Part shown: in pieces, positions 18,257-26,582 of the stretch
Position numbering within the stretch: position 1 is the stretch's first letter
Layout of the letters: every line of letters begins with the position of its first letter
Assembly: GCF_008271655.1 (NCBI RefSeq)
Contig: NZ_VKKX01000033.1
Span: forward strand, 1 to 64,000
Source of the DNA: Gemmobacter caeruleus
Lineage (GTDB): Bacteria > Pseudomonadota > Alphaproteobacteria > Rhodobacterales > Rhodobacteraceae
Length of the DNA: 64,000 nt
Reading direction: 5' to 3'
The notes under the pieces: generated by a model
What the model was told of the DNA's origin: nothing
Databases searched by the model: none
What the model saw: the letters and a program-made list of their open reading frames with translations, nothing else
Position numbers and translations under genes: made by a program

Positions 18257-18676
18257 TCAGGTCAGGCGCGACAGAAGCGCCATCAGCGTGGCCTGTTCGG
18301 CCCGGTTCAGCGGTGCCAGCCCCTGTTCCATCGCCGTCACGGCCGGCGCATAAAGCCGCCGCACCAGATCGCGGCCGCTTTCGGTGATTTCGACCGTCAG
18401 GCGGCGGCGGTCGGCGGGGTCGGCGCGGCGGCGCACATGGCCCAGCTTTTCCAGCCGGCCCACCACGCCCTTGACCGTCGCCGCATCCATCGAGGCCTCG
18501 CGCCCGAGATGGTTCTGGCTCAGCGCGCCCATCTGATCGAGCCGCACGAGCGCCGCGAATTGCATCGTGGTCACTTCGGGGATCAGCCGGGCAAAGATGC
18601 CCTGATAGCGCTGCACCGCGCGGCGCAGCTGATAGCCATACTGGTCTTCCAGGATATAGGGCGCGGGCTCTGTCAT
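18257..18676 (-). CDS. MarR family transcriptional regulator
   Basis: A 139-residue winged-helix repressor. The HTH is at about residues 50-75 (L-S-Q-N-H-L-G-R-E-A-S-M-D-A-A-T-V-K-G), the wing at about 80-100 (R-R-A-D-P-A-D-R-R-R-L-T-V-E-I), and dimerisation helices lie at both ends. It is divergent from the membrane protein and ABC importer genes that start at 18791, making it a candidate local regulator, possibly responding to an aromatic or amide ligand. Confidence 0.88.
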   Translation of the reverse strand: MTEPAPYILEDQYGYQLRRAVQRYQGIFARLIPEVTTMQFAALVRLDQMGALSQNHLGREASMDAATVKGVVGRLEKLGHVRRRADPADRRRLTVEITESGRDLVRRLYAPAVTAMEQGLAPLNRAEQATLMALLSRLT

Positions 18677-18790
18677 GATCCGCCCCTAAACGATGCGCCG
18701 CCCGGCTGGCAAGGCTTTTGGCGGTTTTGCCTTGATCCCGCGGGCGGCTTGCGCGCATCTGGCGCGAACCGTAACGCCCGGGGGTCTGTC
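18677..18790. promoter_or_regulatory. Divergent promoter region, marR / membrane protein
   Basis: 114 bases between two outward-reading genes; this must hold both promoters and any MarR operator. No exact palindrome stands out to me. Confidence 0.4.
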
Positions 18791-20131
18791 ATGCACCGCC
18801 TGCCCGTCCTTGCCGCGCTGATCCTGCTGGCAGGCCCCGCGCTGGCCTGCGCGCTGCCGCCGTCGATCGTGCTGACCCTGCCCACCGGCTATTACATGGC
18901 CGCCGCCGCCGCGACGGTGGCGCTGACCGCCTGGCTGGCGCGGCACGGGGCGCCGGCGGGTCTGGCGCCGCGCGTGCTGTGGACGGCGCGCTGGACGCCG
19001 CCGCTGATGCTGACCTCTTACCTGTCGCTGCTGGGCTTGATCGGGCTGCTGTTCCTGGGCTTTGCCGGCGCGCGCGATCCGATGCACAACCTGCTGACGC
19101 TGATCGTCTGGACCGGGATCTGGGTCGCGCTGCCGCTGGCCTCGATGCTGCTGGGCAATCTGTGGCAAGGGCTGAACCCCTGGACCGGGATCGTCCGGCT
19201 GACCCGGCAGATGCTGGGGCGGCAGGGCGGTATCGGGCTGGCGCGGCTGGGGCATTGGCCGGCCGTGGCGGGGCTGCTGGCCTTTGGCTGGTTCATGCTG
19301 GTCTCGCTGTCGCCCGACGATCCGCTGGTGCTGGCGCGGGTGATCACCGTCTATCTGCTGGTGATCTACATTCTGGCCGTGCTGGAGGGCGAAGACTGGC
19401 TCGCGAGGGGGGAGTTCCTGACCGTCTACCTGACCGCGCTGTCGCGGCTGGCGCCGATCTGGCGCGAAGGTGGGCGGCGGTTGATCGGCCTGCCCGGCGC
19501 GCAGATTCCGGGTCTGCCGCCGCTGACACGGTCAGAGATCGCGTTCCTTACGCTGATTCTGGCGATCCTGACCTTTGACGGGCTGATGGAGACGTTTTTC
19601 TGGCTGGCCCTGATCGGGGAAAACCCGCTGGAATTCACCGGCCGTTCCGCCGTGCGCGGGGTGAATAGCGCCGGCCTGCTGGCCGCCTGGGCGCTGACCG
19701 CCGCCACCATTCTGGGCGCGGCCCGCTGGGGGGCGCATCTCGGACGGGTGCCGGTGCCGGCGGGGGCGGTGCTGCTGTCCTTTCTGGCCATCGCGGCGGG
19801 GTATCACGCCGCGCATTACCTGCTGACGCTGCTGACCGCCGGGCAATACACGCTGTCGGCGCTGAACGATCCGTTCTTTCGCGGCGATGCGCTGCTGGGG
19901 CTGGAGCCGTTCTATGTCTCCATGGGGTTCCTGACCGACCCCGCCACCATGCGCCTGATCTGGAACCTGCAATTCGCGCTGATCCTGGGCGCGCATCTGC
20001 TGGCGCTGGTGCTGGCGCAGCGGCTGACCCCGGCCGGCACGGCGCCCCGCGCGCATCTGCCGATGACCATCCTGATGGTGCTTTACACGGTTCTGGGGCT
20101 CTGGCTCTTGTCAACCGCCCGGGGGCTGTGA
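18791..20131 (+). CDS. Polytopic membrane protein of unknown function
   Basis: A 446-residue very hydrophobic protein with a signal-like first segment (residues 1-20, ending L-A-C) and about ten further membrane helices. The start at 18791 is the first in-frame ATG downstream of the marR promoter; the frame is open further upstream only by chance. Recognisable pieces include G-L-N-P-W-T-G-I-V-R-L (about 137), E-G-E-D-W-L-A-R-G-E-F near 205, and a late H-A-A-H-Y-L-L-T-L-L. I do not recognise the family. It lies 82 bases before the ABC importer genes on the same strand, so it may help take up or process the same substrate. Confidence 0.7.
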   Translation: MHRLPVLAALILLAGPALACALPPSIVLTLPTGYYMAAAAATVALTAWLARHGAPAGLAPRVLWTARWTPPLMLTSYLSLLGLIGLLFLGFAGARDPMHNLLTLIVWTGIWVALPLASMLLGNLWQGLNPWTGIVRLTRQMLGRQGGIGLARLGHWPAVAGLLAFGWFMLVSLSPDDPLVLARVITVYLLVIYILAVLEGEDWLARGEFLTVYLTALSRLAPIWREGGRRLIGLPGAQIPGLPPLTRSEIAFLTLILAILTFDGLMETFFWLALIGENPLEFTGRSAVRGVNSAGLLAAWALTAATILGAARWGAHLGRVPVPAGAVLLSFLAIAAGYHAAHYLLTLLTAGQYTLSALNDPFFRGDALLGLEPFYVSMGFLTDPATMRLIWNLQFALILGAHLLALVLAQRLTPAGTAPRAHLPMTILMVLYTVLGLWLLSTARGL

Positions 20132-20213
20132 CATAACTATCTGCAAACATTGATAAATTCATGTGCGCACCAACAATATCGGCCCGGCCCAGCCGGCCCC
20201 ATTGGAGACGACC

Positions 20214-21482
20214 ATGACCCATCTTCCCCGCCGCTGTGTTCTGGCCGGACTGGCCGCCGGCTCGGCGCTGGCGCTGTCGCCCGCGCGTTTCGCGATGGCG
20301 CAAAGCGCCGCCCCGATCAAGCTGGGCTTCCAGTTGCACCGCACCGGGATCGGCGCCTCGTATGGCCGCTGGTATGAACGCACCGCTCAGGCCGCGCTGA
20401 CCCGGGTGAATGCCGCCGGCGGCATCAATGGTCGCCCCGTCGAAATCGTGTTCGAGGATGACGGCACCGACCCCAAGCGCGGCGCCGAGGTGGTGGACAA
20501 GCTGGTGTCGCAACATGGCTGCGACCTGATCTTCGGGCCGCTGTTTTCGCATGTGGTGATCGGTTCGGCGCCGCGCGCGGGCGAGTTGAAGGTGCCCTAT
20601 CTGGTCTGCTCCGAAGGCTATCACGTCGCCTCGGGCATGCTGAACCGCTGGACGCTGCAACCGGGCATCACCGATGTCCGCGCGCAGGTCAGTTCGATGG
20701 CGCCCTGGGTCACCTCGACCCTGGGCAAGAAGGTGACGATGGTCTTCCCCGACTATGCCTTTGGCCATGACCACCGCGATTTCTTTACCGCCGCAGTCGA
20801 GGCTCAGGGCGGGCAGATCGTGGCCAAGATCGCGGTGCCGCCGACCGAAACCTCGTTCACCCGCTATTTCCCGCAGATCCCGGCCGATACGGATGTGCTG
20901 TATCACGTCATGGTCGGCCCGGCGGTGCTGACCTTCGTGAAAGAACTGGGCGAATTCTACGGCAGCGGCGCGCGCCCGCAGATCTTTGGCTTCATCGACA
21001 GTCTGGAAGCGGTCGATCTGGCCGGGCCGGGGCTGGAATTCCTGGAAGGCACGCATTTCTGGGAGGGGCATTGCCGCGTGAAACAGGCCGATGCCCCGGC
21101 ATGGGAAGGCGAATACCGCGCCGCCGTGGGCGTCGATGACAATGGCGCCTCGGTCTCGGATGCCAAGGACGTCGCGACCTATGCGCATATGTTCTCGGTC
21201 TGGGAAACGCTGTCGGTCATCAAGCAGGGGATGGAGGCCGCGGGCTATCAATCCACCGCCGACCGACAGAAATTCGTCGAGGCGGTCGAGGCGATGACAG
21301 GCTTTGACGCCGGGCTGGACCATGTGCAGGGCACCAAGACCTTCAACGGCAAGACCCACCAGGTCTTCGGGCAGCAGTTCATCTCGAAGGTCGAGGGGGG
21401 CAAGCTGATCCGCGTGCATGCAACCGCGATCGAGGATGGTCTTTATCCCGATGCCGTGGATTATACCACGCAGAGCTTCTGA
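20214..21482 (+). CDS. ABC transporter substrate-binding protein (Liv/Urt type)
   Basis: A 422-residue type I periplasmic binding protein for branched-chain amino acids, amides or urea-like ligands. The start at 20214 follows GGAGACGACC. The signal has a twin-arginine look (L-P-R-R-C-V-L-A-G-L, cleavage near A-M-A-Q). The mature part begins I-K-L-G-F-Q and shows A-A-G-G-I-N-G-R-P-V-E-I-V-F-E-D-D near 75, typical of Peripla_BP_6. It heads the importer cassette; a hairpin with T-run follows and may reduce read-through into the permease genes. Confidence 0.88.
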   Translation: MTHLPRRCVLAGLAAGSALALSPARFAMAQSAAPIKLGFQLHRTGIGASYGRWYERTAQAALTRVNAAGGINGRPVEIVFEDDGTDPKRGAEVVDKLVSQHGCDLIFGPLFSHVVIGSAPRAGELKVPYLVCSEGYHVASGMLNRWTLQPGITDVRAQVSSMAPWVTSTLGKKVTMVFPDYAFGHDHRDFFTAAVEAQGGQIVAKIAVPPTETSFTRYFPQIPADTDVLYHVMVGPAVLTFVKELGEFYGSGARPQIFGFIDSLEAVDLAGPGLEFLEGTHFWEGHCRVKQADAPAWEGEYRAAVGVDDNGASVSDAKDVATYAHMFSVWETLSVIKQGMEAAGYQSTADRQKFVEAVEAMTGFDAGLDHVQGTKTFNGKTHQVFGQQFISKVEGGKLIRVHATAIEDGLYPDAVDYTTQSF

Positions 21483-21487
21483 CCGAA

Positions 21488-21517
21488 GCGGGGGCCGCCA
21501 AGGCCCCCGCCGCTTTT
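21488..21517 (+). terminator. Attenuator-like hairpin after the binding-protein gene
   Basis: GCGGGGGCC (21488-21496), 5-base loop, GGCCCCCGC (21502-21510), then CGCTTTTC. This is a partial intrinsic terminator of the type often found after binding-protein genes, giving more binding protein than permease. Confidence 0.6.
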
Positions 21518-21527
21518 CGAGGGAACC

Positions 21528-22406
21528 ATGGGCACCGGACCACTTCTGCTTCTTGCCACGCTGGAGGGCACGGTGATGGCCGCCGTTCTGGCGCTGGCCG
21601 CCGTGGGCCTGAGCCTGACCTTCGGGGTGATGCGCGTCGTCAATGTCGCGCATGGCGAGTTTTACATGCTGGGCGCCGTGCTGGCCTGGGCGGTGGCGCA
21701 GGCCGTACCCTCGGCGCCGCTGGGCTTTGTCGCGGCTTTGCTGATCGCGCCGCCGCTGGTGGCCGCGCTGGCCTGGGTCACGGATACGACGCTGCTGAAG
21801 CGGCTGAACTACGACCCGGAATCGACCATCGTCGCCACCATCGGCCTGTCATACCTGCTGCAACAGGGCGCGCTCAGCTTCTTTGGGCCGGATGCGCGGC
21901 CAGTGGCGGCGCCGTTCAGCCTGCGGCTGCAATTCCCGTGGTTCGGCTATTCGGGCTACAAGCTGTTTGTCGTGCTGGCGGCGCTGCTGGTGCTGGGGGC
22001 GGTATGGCTGTTCCTGCGGCGCAGCAAGGCCGGGCTGGTGATGCGCGCGACGCAGGTGGACCGCAACACCGCCCGCGCCTTCGGCATCAATGTGGACCGG
22101 GTCTATGCCGGCACCTTCGCGCTTGGGGCGGGGCTGGCGGCGCTGGCCGCGGTGCTGGTGGTGCCGATCTCGCAGGCGCATTACCTGATGGGGCATGATC
22201 CGCTGCTGCTCAGCTTCATCGTCGTCATCATCGGCGGGCTGGGCAGCCTGCGCGGCACGCTGATCGCGGCGCTGATCATCGGGCTGGCCGATGGCATCCT
22301 GTCGATGCTCTACCCGCCGACACTGGCCAAGATCGTGGCGACGCTGGCGGTGGCGCTGGTGCTGGTGTTCCGCCCGCAGGGCCTGTTCGGGGCACCGGCA
22401 CGATGA
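21528..22406 (+). CDS. ABC transporter permease, LivH type
   Basis: A 292-residue inner-membrane permease with about eight helices. Family motifs: A-A-V-G-L-S-L-T-F-G-V-M-R-V-V-N-V-A-H-G-E-F-Y-M-L-G near residue 25, and F-I-V-V-I-I-G-G-L-G-S-L-R-G-T near 230, both typical of LivH/UrtB. It starts after GAGGGAACC and overlaps the next gene by 4 bases. Confidence 0.92.
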   Translation: MGTGPLLLLATLEGTVMAAVLALAAVGLSLTFGVMRVVNVAHGEFYMLGAVLAWAVAQAVPSAPLGFVAALLIAPPLVAALAWVTDTTLLKRLNYDPESTIVATIGLSYLLQQGALSFFGPDARPVAAPFSLRLQFPWFGYSGYKLFVVLAALLVLGAVWLFLRRSKAGLVMRATQVDRNTARAFGINVDRVYAGTFALGAGLAALAAVLVVPISQAHYLMGHDPLLLSFIVVIIGGLGSLRGTLIAALIIGLADGILSMLYPPTLAKIVATLAVALVLVFRPQGLFGAPAR

Positions 22407-23332
22407 AGGCGCTTGTCCTGCATCTGGCGGTTCTGGCGGCGCTGGCCGCGATGGGGTTTCTGCTGCCCCCCTATCATCACGGCATGATGGCGCGGGTGCT
22501 GGTCATGGCGGTCTTTGCCATCGGTTATAACATCGCCTTCGGCTATACCGGGCTGCTGAGCCTGGGCCATGCGCTGCATTTCTGCGCCGGGATGATGGCC
22601 TGCGGCATCGCGATGCGCGAAGGCGTCGCGGCGGGGCCGGCGTTGTTGCTGGGCCTGGCCGCCGGCGGGGTCACGGCGCTGGCGACCGGGCTGCTGGCGC
22701 TGCGCACCGCCGGGGTCAGCTTCATGATCGTCACGCTGATGTTCGCGCAGGCCTTTCATCTGGCGCTGCTGTATTACGGGGGCTTTACCGGCGGGGATGA
22801 GGGCTTTCCCCTGCCCGGCGCCGCACGGCGGCTGTTCGGGCTGGATCTGACGCAGGCCGGGCCGCGCTATGCCGTGGCGCTGGTGCTGTTCGGGCTGGTC
22901 TTGCTGGCGCAATGGGGGCTGGTAAGCAGCCGCTTTGGCCGCAGCCTGATCGCCATGCGCGAGAATGAGGAACGCTCGCGCATGCTGGGCTACAACCCGT
23001 TCACGACGAAACTGGCGGCGCTGGTGATCTCGGGCCTTTGCGCGGGCATCGCGGGGGCGGCCTATGGCGTGCTGTTCGGCTATGTCGGCGCCAGCTTTGG
23101 CACCACGCAATATTCCATCCTGCCCATGCTTTATGTGCTGCTGGGCGGTGCCGGCACCACGCTGGGGCCGCTTCTGGGCGCCGGGCTGATGGCCTGGCTG
23201 ATCGACGCGGCCTCGGGGTTGACCGACAGCCCGCTGGCGGTGATCGGCGTCACGCTGATCGGGCTGGTGGTCTTTGCGCCCCGGGGCATTCTGGGCACGC
23301 TGCGGCAGAGGGGGCTGAAATGGCTGCCGTGA
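22403..23332 (+). CDS. ABC transporter permease, LivM type
   Basis: A 309-residue permease pairing with LivH. Motifs: A-I-G-Y-N-I-A-F-G-Y-T-G-L-L-S-L-G-H-A near residue 38 and the coupling region E-N-E-E-R-S-R-M-L-G-Y-N near 190. A late L-G-G-A-G-T-T-L-G-P-L-L-G-A follows. 4-base overlap with LivH and 13-base overlap with LivG. Confidence 0.92.
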   Translation: MKALVLHLAVLAALAAMGFLLPPYHHGMMARVLVMAVFAIGYNIAFGYTGLLSLGHALHFCAGMMACGIAMREGVAAGPALLLGLAAGGVTALATGLLALRTAGVSFMIVTLMFAQAFHLALLYYGGFTGGDEGFPLPGAARRLFGLDLTQAGPRYAVALVLFGLVLLAQWGLVSSRFGRSLIAMRENEERSRMLGYNPFTTKLAALVISGLCAGIAGAAYGVLFGYVGASFGTTQYSILPMLYVLLGGAGTTLGPLLGAGLMAWLIDAASGLTDSPLAVIGVTLIGLVVFAPRGILGTLRQRGLKWLP

Positions 23333-24039
23333 TCCTGGAGGCGCAGGGCCTGTCGCGCGCCTTTGGCGGGTTGCGCGCGGTGGATAATGTCGATCTCACC
23401 TTGCAGGAGGGCGAGGTTCACGCCCTGATCGGCCCGAATGGCGCGGGCAAGACCACGCTGGTCAGCCTGCTGTCGGGGCGGCTGACGCCGGATGCCGGGC
23501 ACATCCGTTTTGACGGGCAGGATATCACCCGCCTGCCCGCCCATGCCCGGGTCGCGCGCGGCATCGCCTATACGTTCCAGATCACCTCGATCTATGCCGG
23601 GCTTTCGGTCTTTGACAATCTGGCGCTGGCCGTGCAGCGCAGCCGTCCGCGCGATCTGACCGCTGCCGTGCAGGCGGCCGCCCTGCGCGTGGGGCTGGAG
23701 GGCGAATTGCAGGCCGAGGCCGGTGCGCTCAGCTACGGGCATCAGCGGTTGCTGGAGATCGGGATGGGGCTGGCACTGGCGCCCCGGCTGCTGATCCTGG
23801 ATGAACCCACGCAGGGCCTTGCGAATGGCGAGATCAACGATTTCATGACGCTGGTGCGCGGGTTGAAGGGCACGACCGTCCTGCTGATCGAACATAACAT
23901 GGATGTGGTCATGGCGCTGGCCGACCGTATCACCGTGCTGCATTTCGGGCAGGTGCTGGCCAGTGGCAGCCCGGCGGCGATCCGCGCCGATGCGGCGGTG
24001 CAGGCGGCCTATCTGGGGGGCGCCGATGCTGCGGATTGA
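23320..24039 (+). CDS. ABC transporter ATP-binding protein, LivG type
   Basis: A 239-residue ATPase. Walker A is G-P-N-G-A-G-K-T-T (residues 38-46). The signature is the Liv-type L-S-Y-G-H-Q-R-L-L-E, and Walker B is L-L-I-L-D-E-P-T-Q-G-L. The H-loop I-E-H-N-M-D is the LivG/UrtD form. It ends A-A-Y-L-G-G, as members of this subfamily do. The start at 23320 lies inside the permease tail; the longer frame upstream is not coding. Confidence 0.93.
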   Translation: MAAVILEAQGLSRAFGGLRAVDNVDLTLQEGEVHALIGPNGAGKTTLVSLLSGRLTPDAGHIRFDGQDITRLPAHARVARGIAYTFQITSIYAGLSVFDNLALAVQRSRPRDLTAAVQAAALRVGLEGELQAEAGALSYGHQRLLEIGMGLALAPRLLILDEPTQGLANGEINDFMTLVRGLKGTTVLLIEHNMDVVMALADRITVLHFGQVLASGSPAAIRADAAVQAAYLGGADAAD

Positions 24040-24721
24040 GGGGCTGACCGCCGGTTACGGCGACAAGATCGTGCTGCGCGGGGTGGATCTGCGGGCCGAA
24101 CCCGGCCACGTGACCTGTGTCATGGGCCGCAATGGCGCGGGCAAAACCACGCTTTTGCGCAGCATCATGGGCCAGACCCGGCGTCATGCCGGCATCATTC
24201 ACCTGAATGCCACGCCCCTGCATGACCTGCCCGCGCATGAGGTGCCGCGCCACGGCATCGGCTATGTGCCACAGGGGCGGCGGCTGTTCGGGCCGCTCAG
24301 CGTCGCGGAAAACCTGGAGATCGGGCTGATGGTGCGGGCGCATGACCCCGCCACGCGCGAAAGGGTGCTGACGCTGTTTCCGCGCCTGCGCGAACGGCTG
24401 GACCAGCCCGCGGGCACGCTGTCCGGGGGCGAACAGCAGATGCTGGCGCTGGCCCGCGCGCTGTGTCTGGAACCGGCGGTGCTGTTGCTGGATGAGCCGA
24501 CCGAGGGGCTGCAACCCTCGATGATCCGGCTGATCCGCGACAGCGTGACCACGCTGAAGGCCGCGGGCGTCGCCATCGTGCTGGTGGAACAGCGGGTGGA
24601 GGCGGTGCTGTCGATCGCCGATACGGTGGTGTTCATGGCACAGGGCCAGATCGCCGAGACCCTGCCGGCCGCCGGGCTGACACCCGATGCCGAGCCATTT
24701 CGCCGTCATATCGGCATCTGA
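24026..24721 (+). CDS. ABC transporter ATP-binding protein, LivF type
   Basis: A 231-residue ATPase completing the importer. Walker A is G-R-N-G-A-G-K-T-T, the Q-loop G-Y-V-P-Q-G-R, the signature L-S-G-G-E-Q-Q, and Walker B L-L-L-D-E-P-T-E-G-L-Q-P-S. The last motif is close to the UrtE/LivF form (E-G-I-Q-P-S), so a urea or short amide substrate is as likely as an amino acid. Start overlaps LivG by 14 bases. Confidence 0.93.
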   Translation: MLRIEGLTAGYGDKIVLRGVDLRAEPGHVTCVMGRNGAGKTTLLRSIMGQTRRHAGIIHLNATPLHDLPAHEVPRHGIGYVPQGRRLFGPLSVAENLEIGLMVRAHDPATRERVLTLFPRLRERLDQPAGTLSGGEQQMLALARALCLEPAVLLLDEPTEGLQPSMIRLIRDSVTTLKAAGVAIVLVEQRVEAVLSIADTVVFMAQGQIAETLPAAGLTPDAEPFRRHIGI

Positions 24722-24747
24722 CCGGGCGCCGGAGATCCGGCACCCGG
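24722..24747. terminator. Convergent hairpin between livF-like gene and dapD
   Basis: CCGGGCGCCGG (24722-24732), AGAT loop, CCGGCACCCGG (24737-24747) with one mismatch, placed between converging genes. No strong T-run. Confidence 0.45.
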
Positions 24748-24757
24748 CAAGGCGGTA

Positions 24758-25582
24758 TCAGTCGCGCAGCAATTCGTTGATCGAGGTCTTGGACCGGGTC
24801 TGCGCATCGACCTTTTTCACGATGACCGCGCAATAGAGGTTGATGCCGTTCTTCGACGGCATCGACCCCGCCACCACGACCGACCCCGCCGGAACCTCGC
24901 CATACATCACCGCTCCGGTTTCCCGATCGACGATCTTGGTCGATTTACCGATGAACACGCCCATGCCCAGAACCGAGCCTTCGCGCACGATGCAGCCCTC
25001 GACCACCTCGGACCGGGCGCCGATGAAGCAATTGTCCTCGATGATGGTCGGGCCGGCCTGCATCGGCTCCAGCACGCCGCCGATGCCGACGCCGCCCGAC
25101 AGATGGACGTTCTTGCCGATCTGCGCGCAGGAACCGACGGTGGCCCAGGTATCGACCATGGTGCCCTCATCGACAAAGGCGCCAAGGTTCACGAAGCTGG
25201 GCATCAGCACCACGCCCTTGGCGATATGCGCCGATTTGCGGACGATGCAGTTCGGCACGGCGCGAAAGCCGGCGGCCTTGAACTCGGCCTCGCCCCAGCC
25301 AAGGAACTTGCTGTCCACCTTGTCCCACCAGCTGCCGCCTTGCGGGCCGCCGGATTGCAGTTCCATGTCCTTGAGGCGAAAGCCCAGCAGCACCGCCTTT
25401 TTGGCCCATTGGTTCACATGCCAGTCGGCGCCGCGCTTTTCCGCCACGCGCAGGGTGCCGGCGCCGAGTGCGGCCAGCGTCGCCTCGACGGCATCGCGGG
25501 CCTCGCCCTTGGTGGCCGGGGTGATGGAATCGCGCGATTCCCATGCGGCTTCGATGGCGGTTTCCAAGGCAGCGTTGGACAT
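24758..25582 (-). CDS. dapD: 2,3,4,5-tetrahydropyridine-2,6-dicarboxylate N-succinyltransferase
   Basis: A 274-residue enzyme of the succinylase branch of lysine/meso-diaminopimelate synthesis; it adds a succinyl group from succinyl-CoA to tetrahydrodipicolinate in the cytoplasm. Length equals E. coli DapD. It has an N-terminal helical domain and then hexapeptide left-handed beta-helix turns ([30 protein letters not shown]). The ending is conserved: [10 protein letters not shown][13 protein letters not shown]. Start at 25582 rather than the upstream M-I-A-I-G-K in-frame codon at 25609. Confidence 0.96.
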   Translation of the reverse strand: MSNAALETAIEAAWESRDSITPATKGEARDAVEATLAALGAGTLRVAEKRGADWHVNQWAKKAVLLGFRLKDMELQSGGPQGGSWWDKVDSKFLGWGEAEFKAAGFRAVPNCIVRKSAHIAKGVVLMPSFVNLGAFVDEGTMVDTWATVGSCAQIGKNVHLSGGVGIGGVLEPMQAGPTIIEDNCFIGARSEVVEGCIVREGSVLGMGVFIGKSTKIVDRETGAVMYGEVPAGSVVVAGSMPSKNGINLYCAVIVKKVDAQTRSKTSINELLRD

Positions 25583-25665
25583 GGGCGTTCCCTTCCCTAT
25601 GGCGATCAATCGGGCAAAGCTATAGACGTGGCGGCAGGCCCGCGCAACGCCGACAGGAGCATGCC

Positions 25666-26490
25666 ATGACCGATGACACCCGCAGCCACCCGTTCCGCGA
25701 CAGTGTGCAGGACGTGGCGGCGACCCATCGCATTCCCGACACGCCGCAGACCCGCGCGCCGGCCTATCGGCTGGCCTTTACCGATACCGATTTCCTGATG
25801 CGCGAGGAATTGCGCCCGGTGCGGCTTCAACTGGAGCTGTTGAAGCCGCAGATGATTCTCGATGAGCGCGGCATTCGGTCAACGATCGTGCTGTTCGGCG
25901 GCGCCCGCATCCCGCGCCCCGAAGACGCCGGCACGGCCCGCACGCCGATGCTGGCGGAACTGTCGAAATACTATGACGAGGCCCGGCGATTTGCCGCGAT
26001 GATGACGGTGCGCAGCCTGGAAAGCTATGGCCGCGACGATGTGATCGTGACGGGCGGCGGCCCCGGCGTGATGGAGGCCGGGAACCTGGGCGCGCATGAG
26101 GCGGGCGGGCAGTCGATCGGGCTGAACATCGTCTTGCCGCATGAACAGGCGCCCAATGCCTATGTCACGCCGGATCTGTCGTTCAACTTCCACTATTTCG
26201 CGATCCGCAAGATGCATTTCCTGATGCGGGCCAAGGCGATCTGCATCTTTCCCGGCGGGTTCGGCACGCTGGACGAAATGTTTGAATCGTTGACCCTGAT
26301 CCAGACGCGGCGGATGAAGCGGGTGCCGTTCCTGTTGTTCGGGCGGGCCTTCTGGGAAAAGGTGCTGAACTGGGAAACGCTGGCCGAGGCCGGCACGATC
26401 AGCCCCGAGGATCTGGACCTGTTCCAGTATGTCGAGACCGCCGAGGAGGCGGTGGCGGCAATCGACTCCTTTGTGACGCCCTGCCCCTGA
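25666..26490 (+). CDS. LOG family protein (TIGR00730-type Rossmann fold)
   Basis: A 274-residue protein of the lysine-decarboxylase-like/LOG family, whose characterised members hydrolyse nucleotide 5'-monophosphates such as cytokinin ribotides. The nucleotide-binding [11 protein letters not shown] is near residue 128 and the family hallmark [12 protein letters not shown] near 202. It is longer at the N-terminus than the approximately 190-residue forms, as in many alphaproteobacteria. The start at 25666 follows an AGGAG at 25655-25659. Divergent from dapD. Confidence 0.9.
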   Translation: MTDDTRSHPFRDSVQDVAATHRIPDTPQTRAPAYRLAFTDTDFLMREELRPVRLQLELLKPQMILDERGIRSTIVLFGGARIPRPEDAGTARTPMLAELSKYYDEARRFAAMMTVRSLESYGRDDVIVTGGGPGVMEAGNLGAHEAGGQSIGLNIVLPHEQAPNAYVTPDLSFNFHYFAIRKMHFLMRAKAICIFPGGFGTLDEMFESLTLIQTRRMKRVPFLLFGRAFWEKVLNWETLAEAGTISPEDLDLFQYVETAEEAVAAIDSFVTPCP

Positions 26491-26519
26491 ATTTCAGACC
26501 GTTGCCCTGCCTGGCGCGC

Positions 26520-26580
26520 CCGGAGGGGTTTTGCACCCCTCCGGACCTCCCCGCAGGATATTTTTGAACAGATGAAAGCA
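26520..26580. repeat. Terminator hairpin plus conserved intergenic tail element
   Basis: CCGGAGGGGT (26520-26529), loop TTTGC, ACCCCTCCGG (26535-26544): a perfect 10-bp stem. It is followed by CCTCCCCGCAGGATATTTTTGAACAGATGAAAG in two parts (26546-26561 and 26562-26578). The GGATATTTTTGAACA tail is, from memory, a frequent intergenic element in Rhodobacteraceae genomes. It lies between convergent genes and probably ends transcription from the left. Confidence 0.6.
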
Positions 26581-26582
26581 GG

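Noticed and set aside
17918-20131. A 737-residue version of the membrane protein starting inside the exported-protein gene
   Set aside because: The upstream part is antisense to the marR and molybdopterin-fold genes; a signal-like N-terminus begins at 18791.
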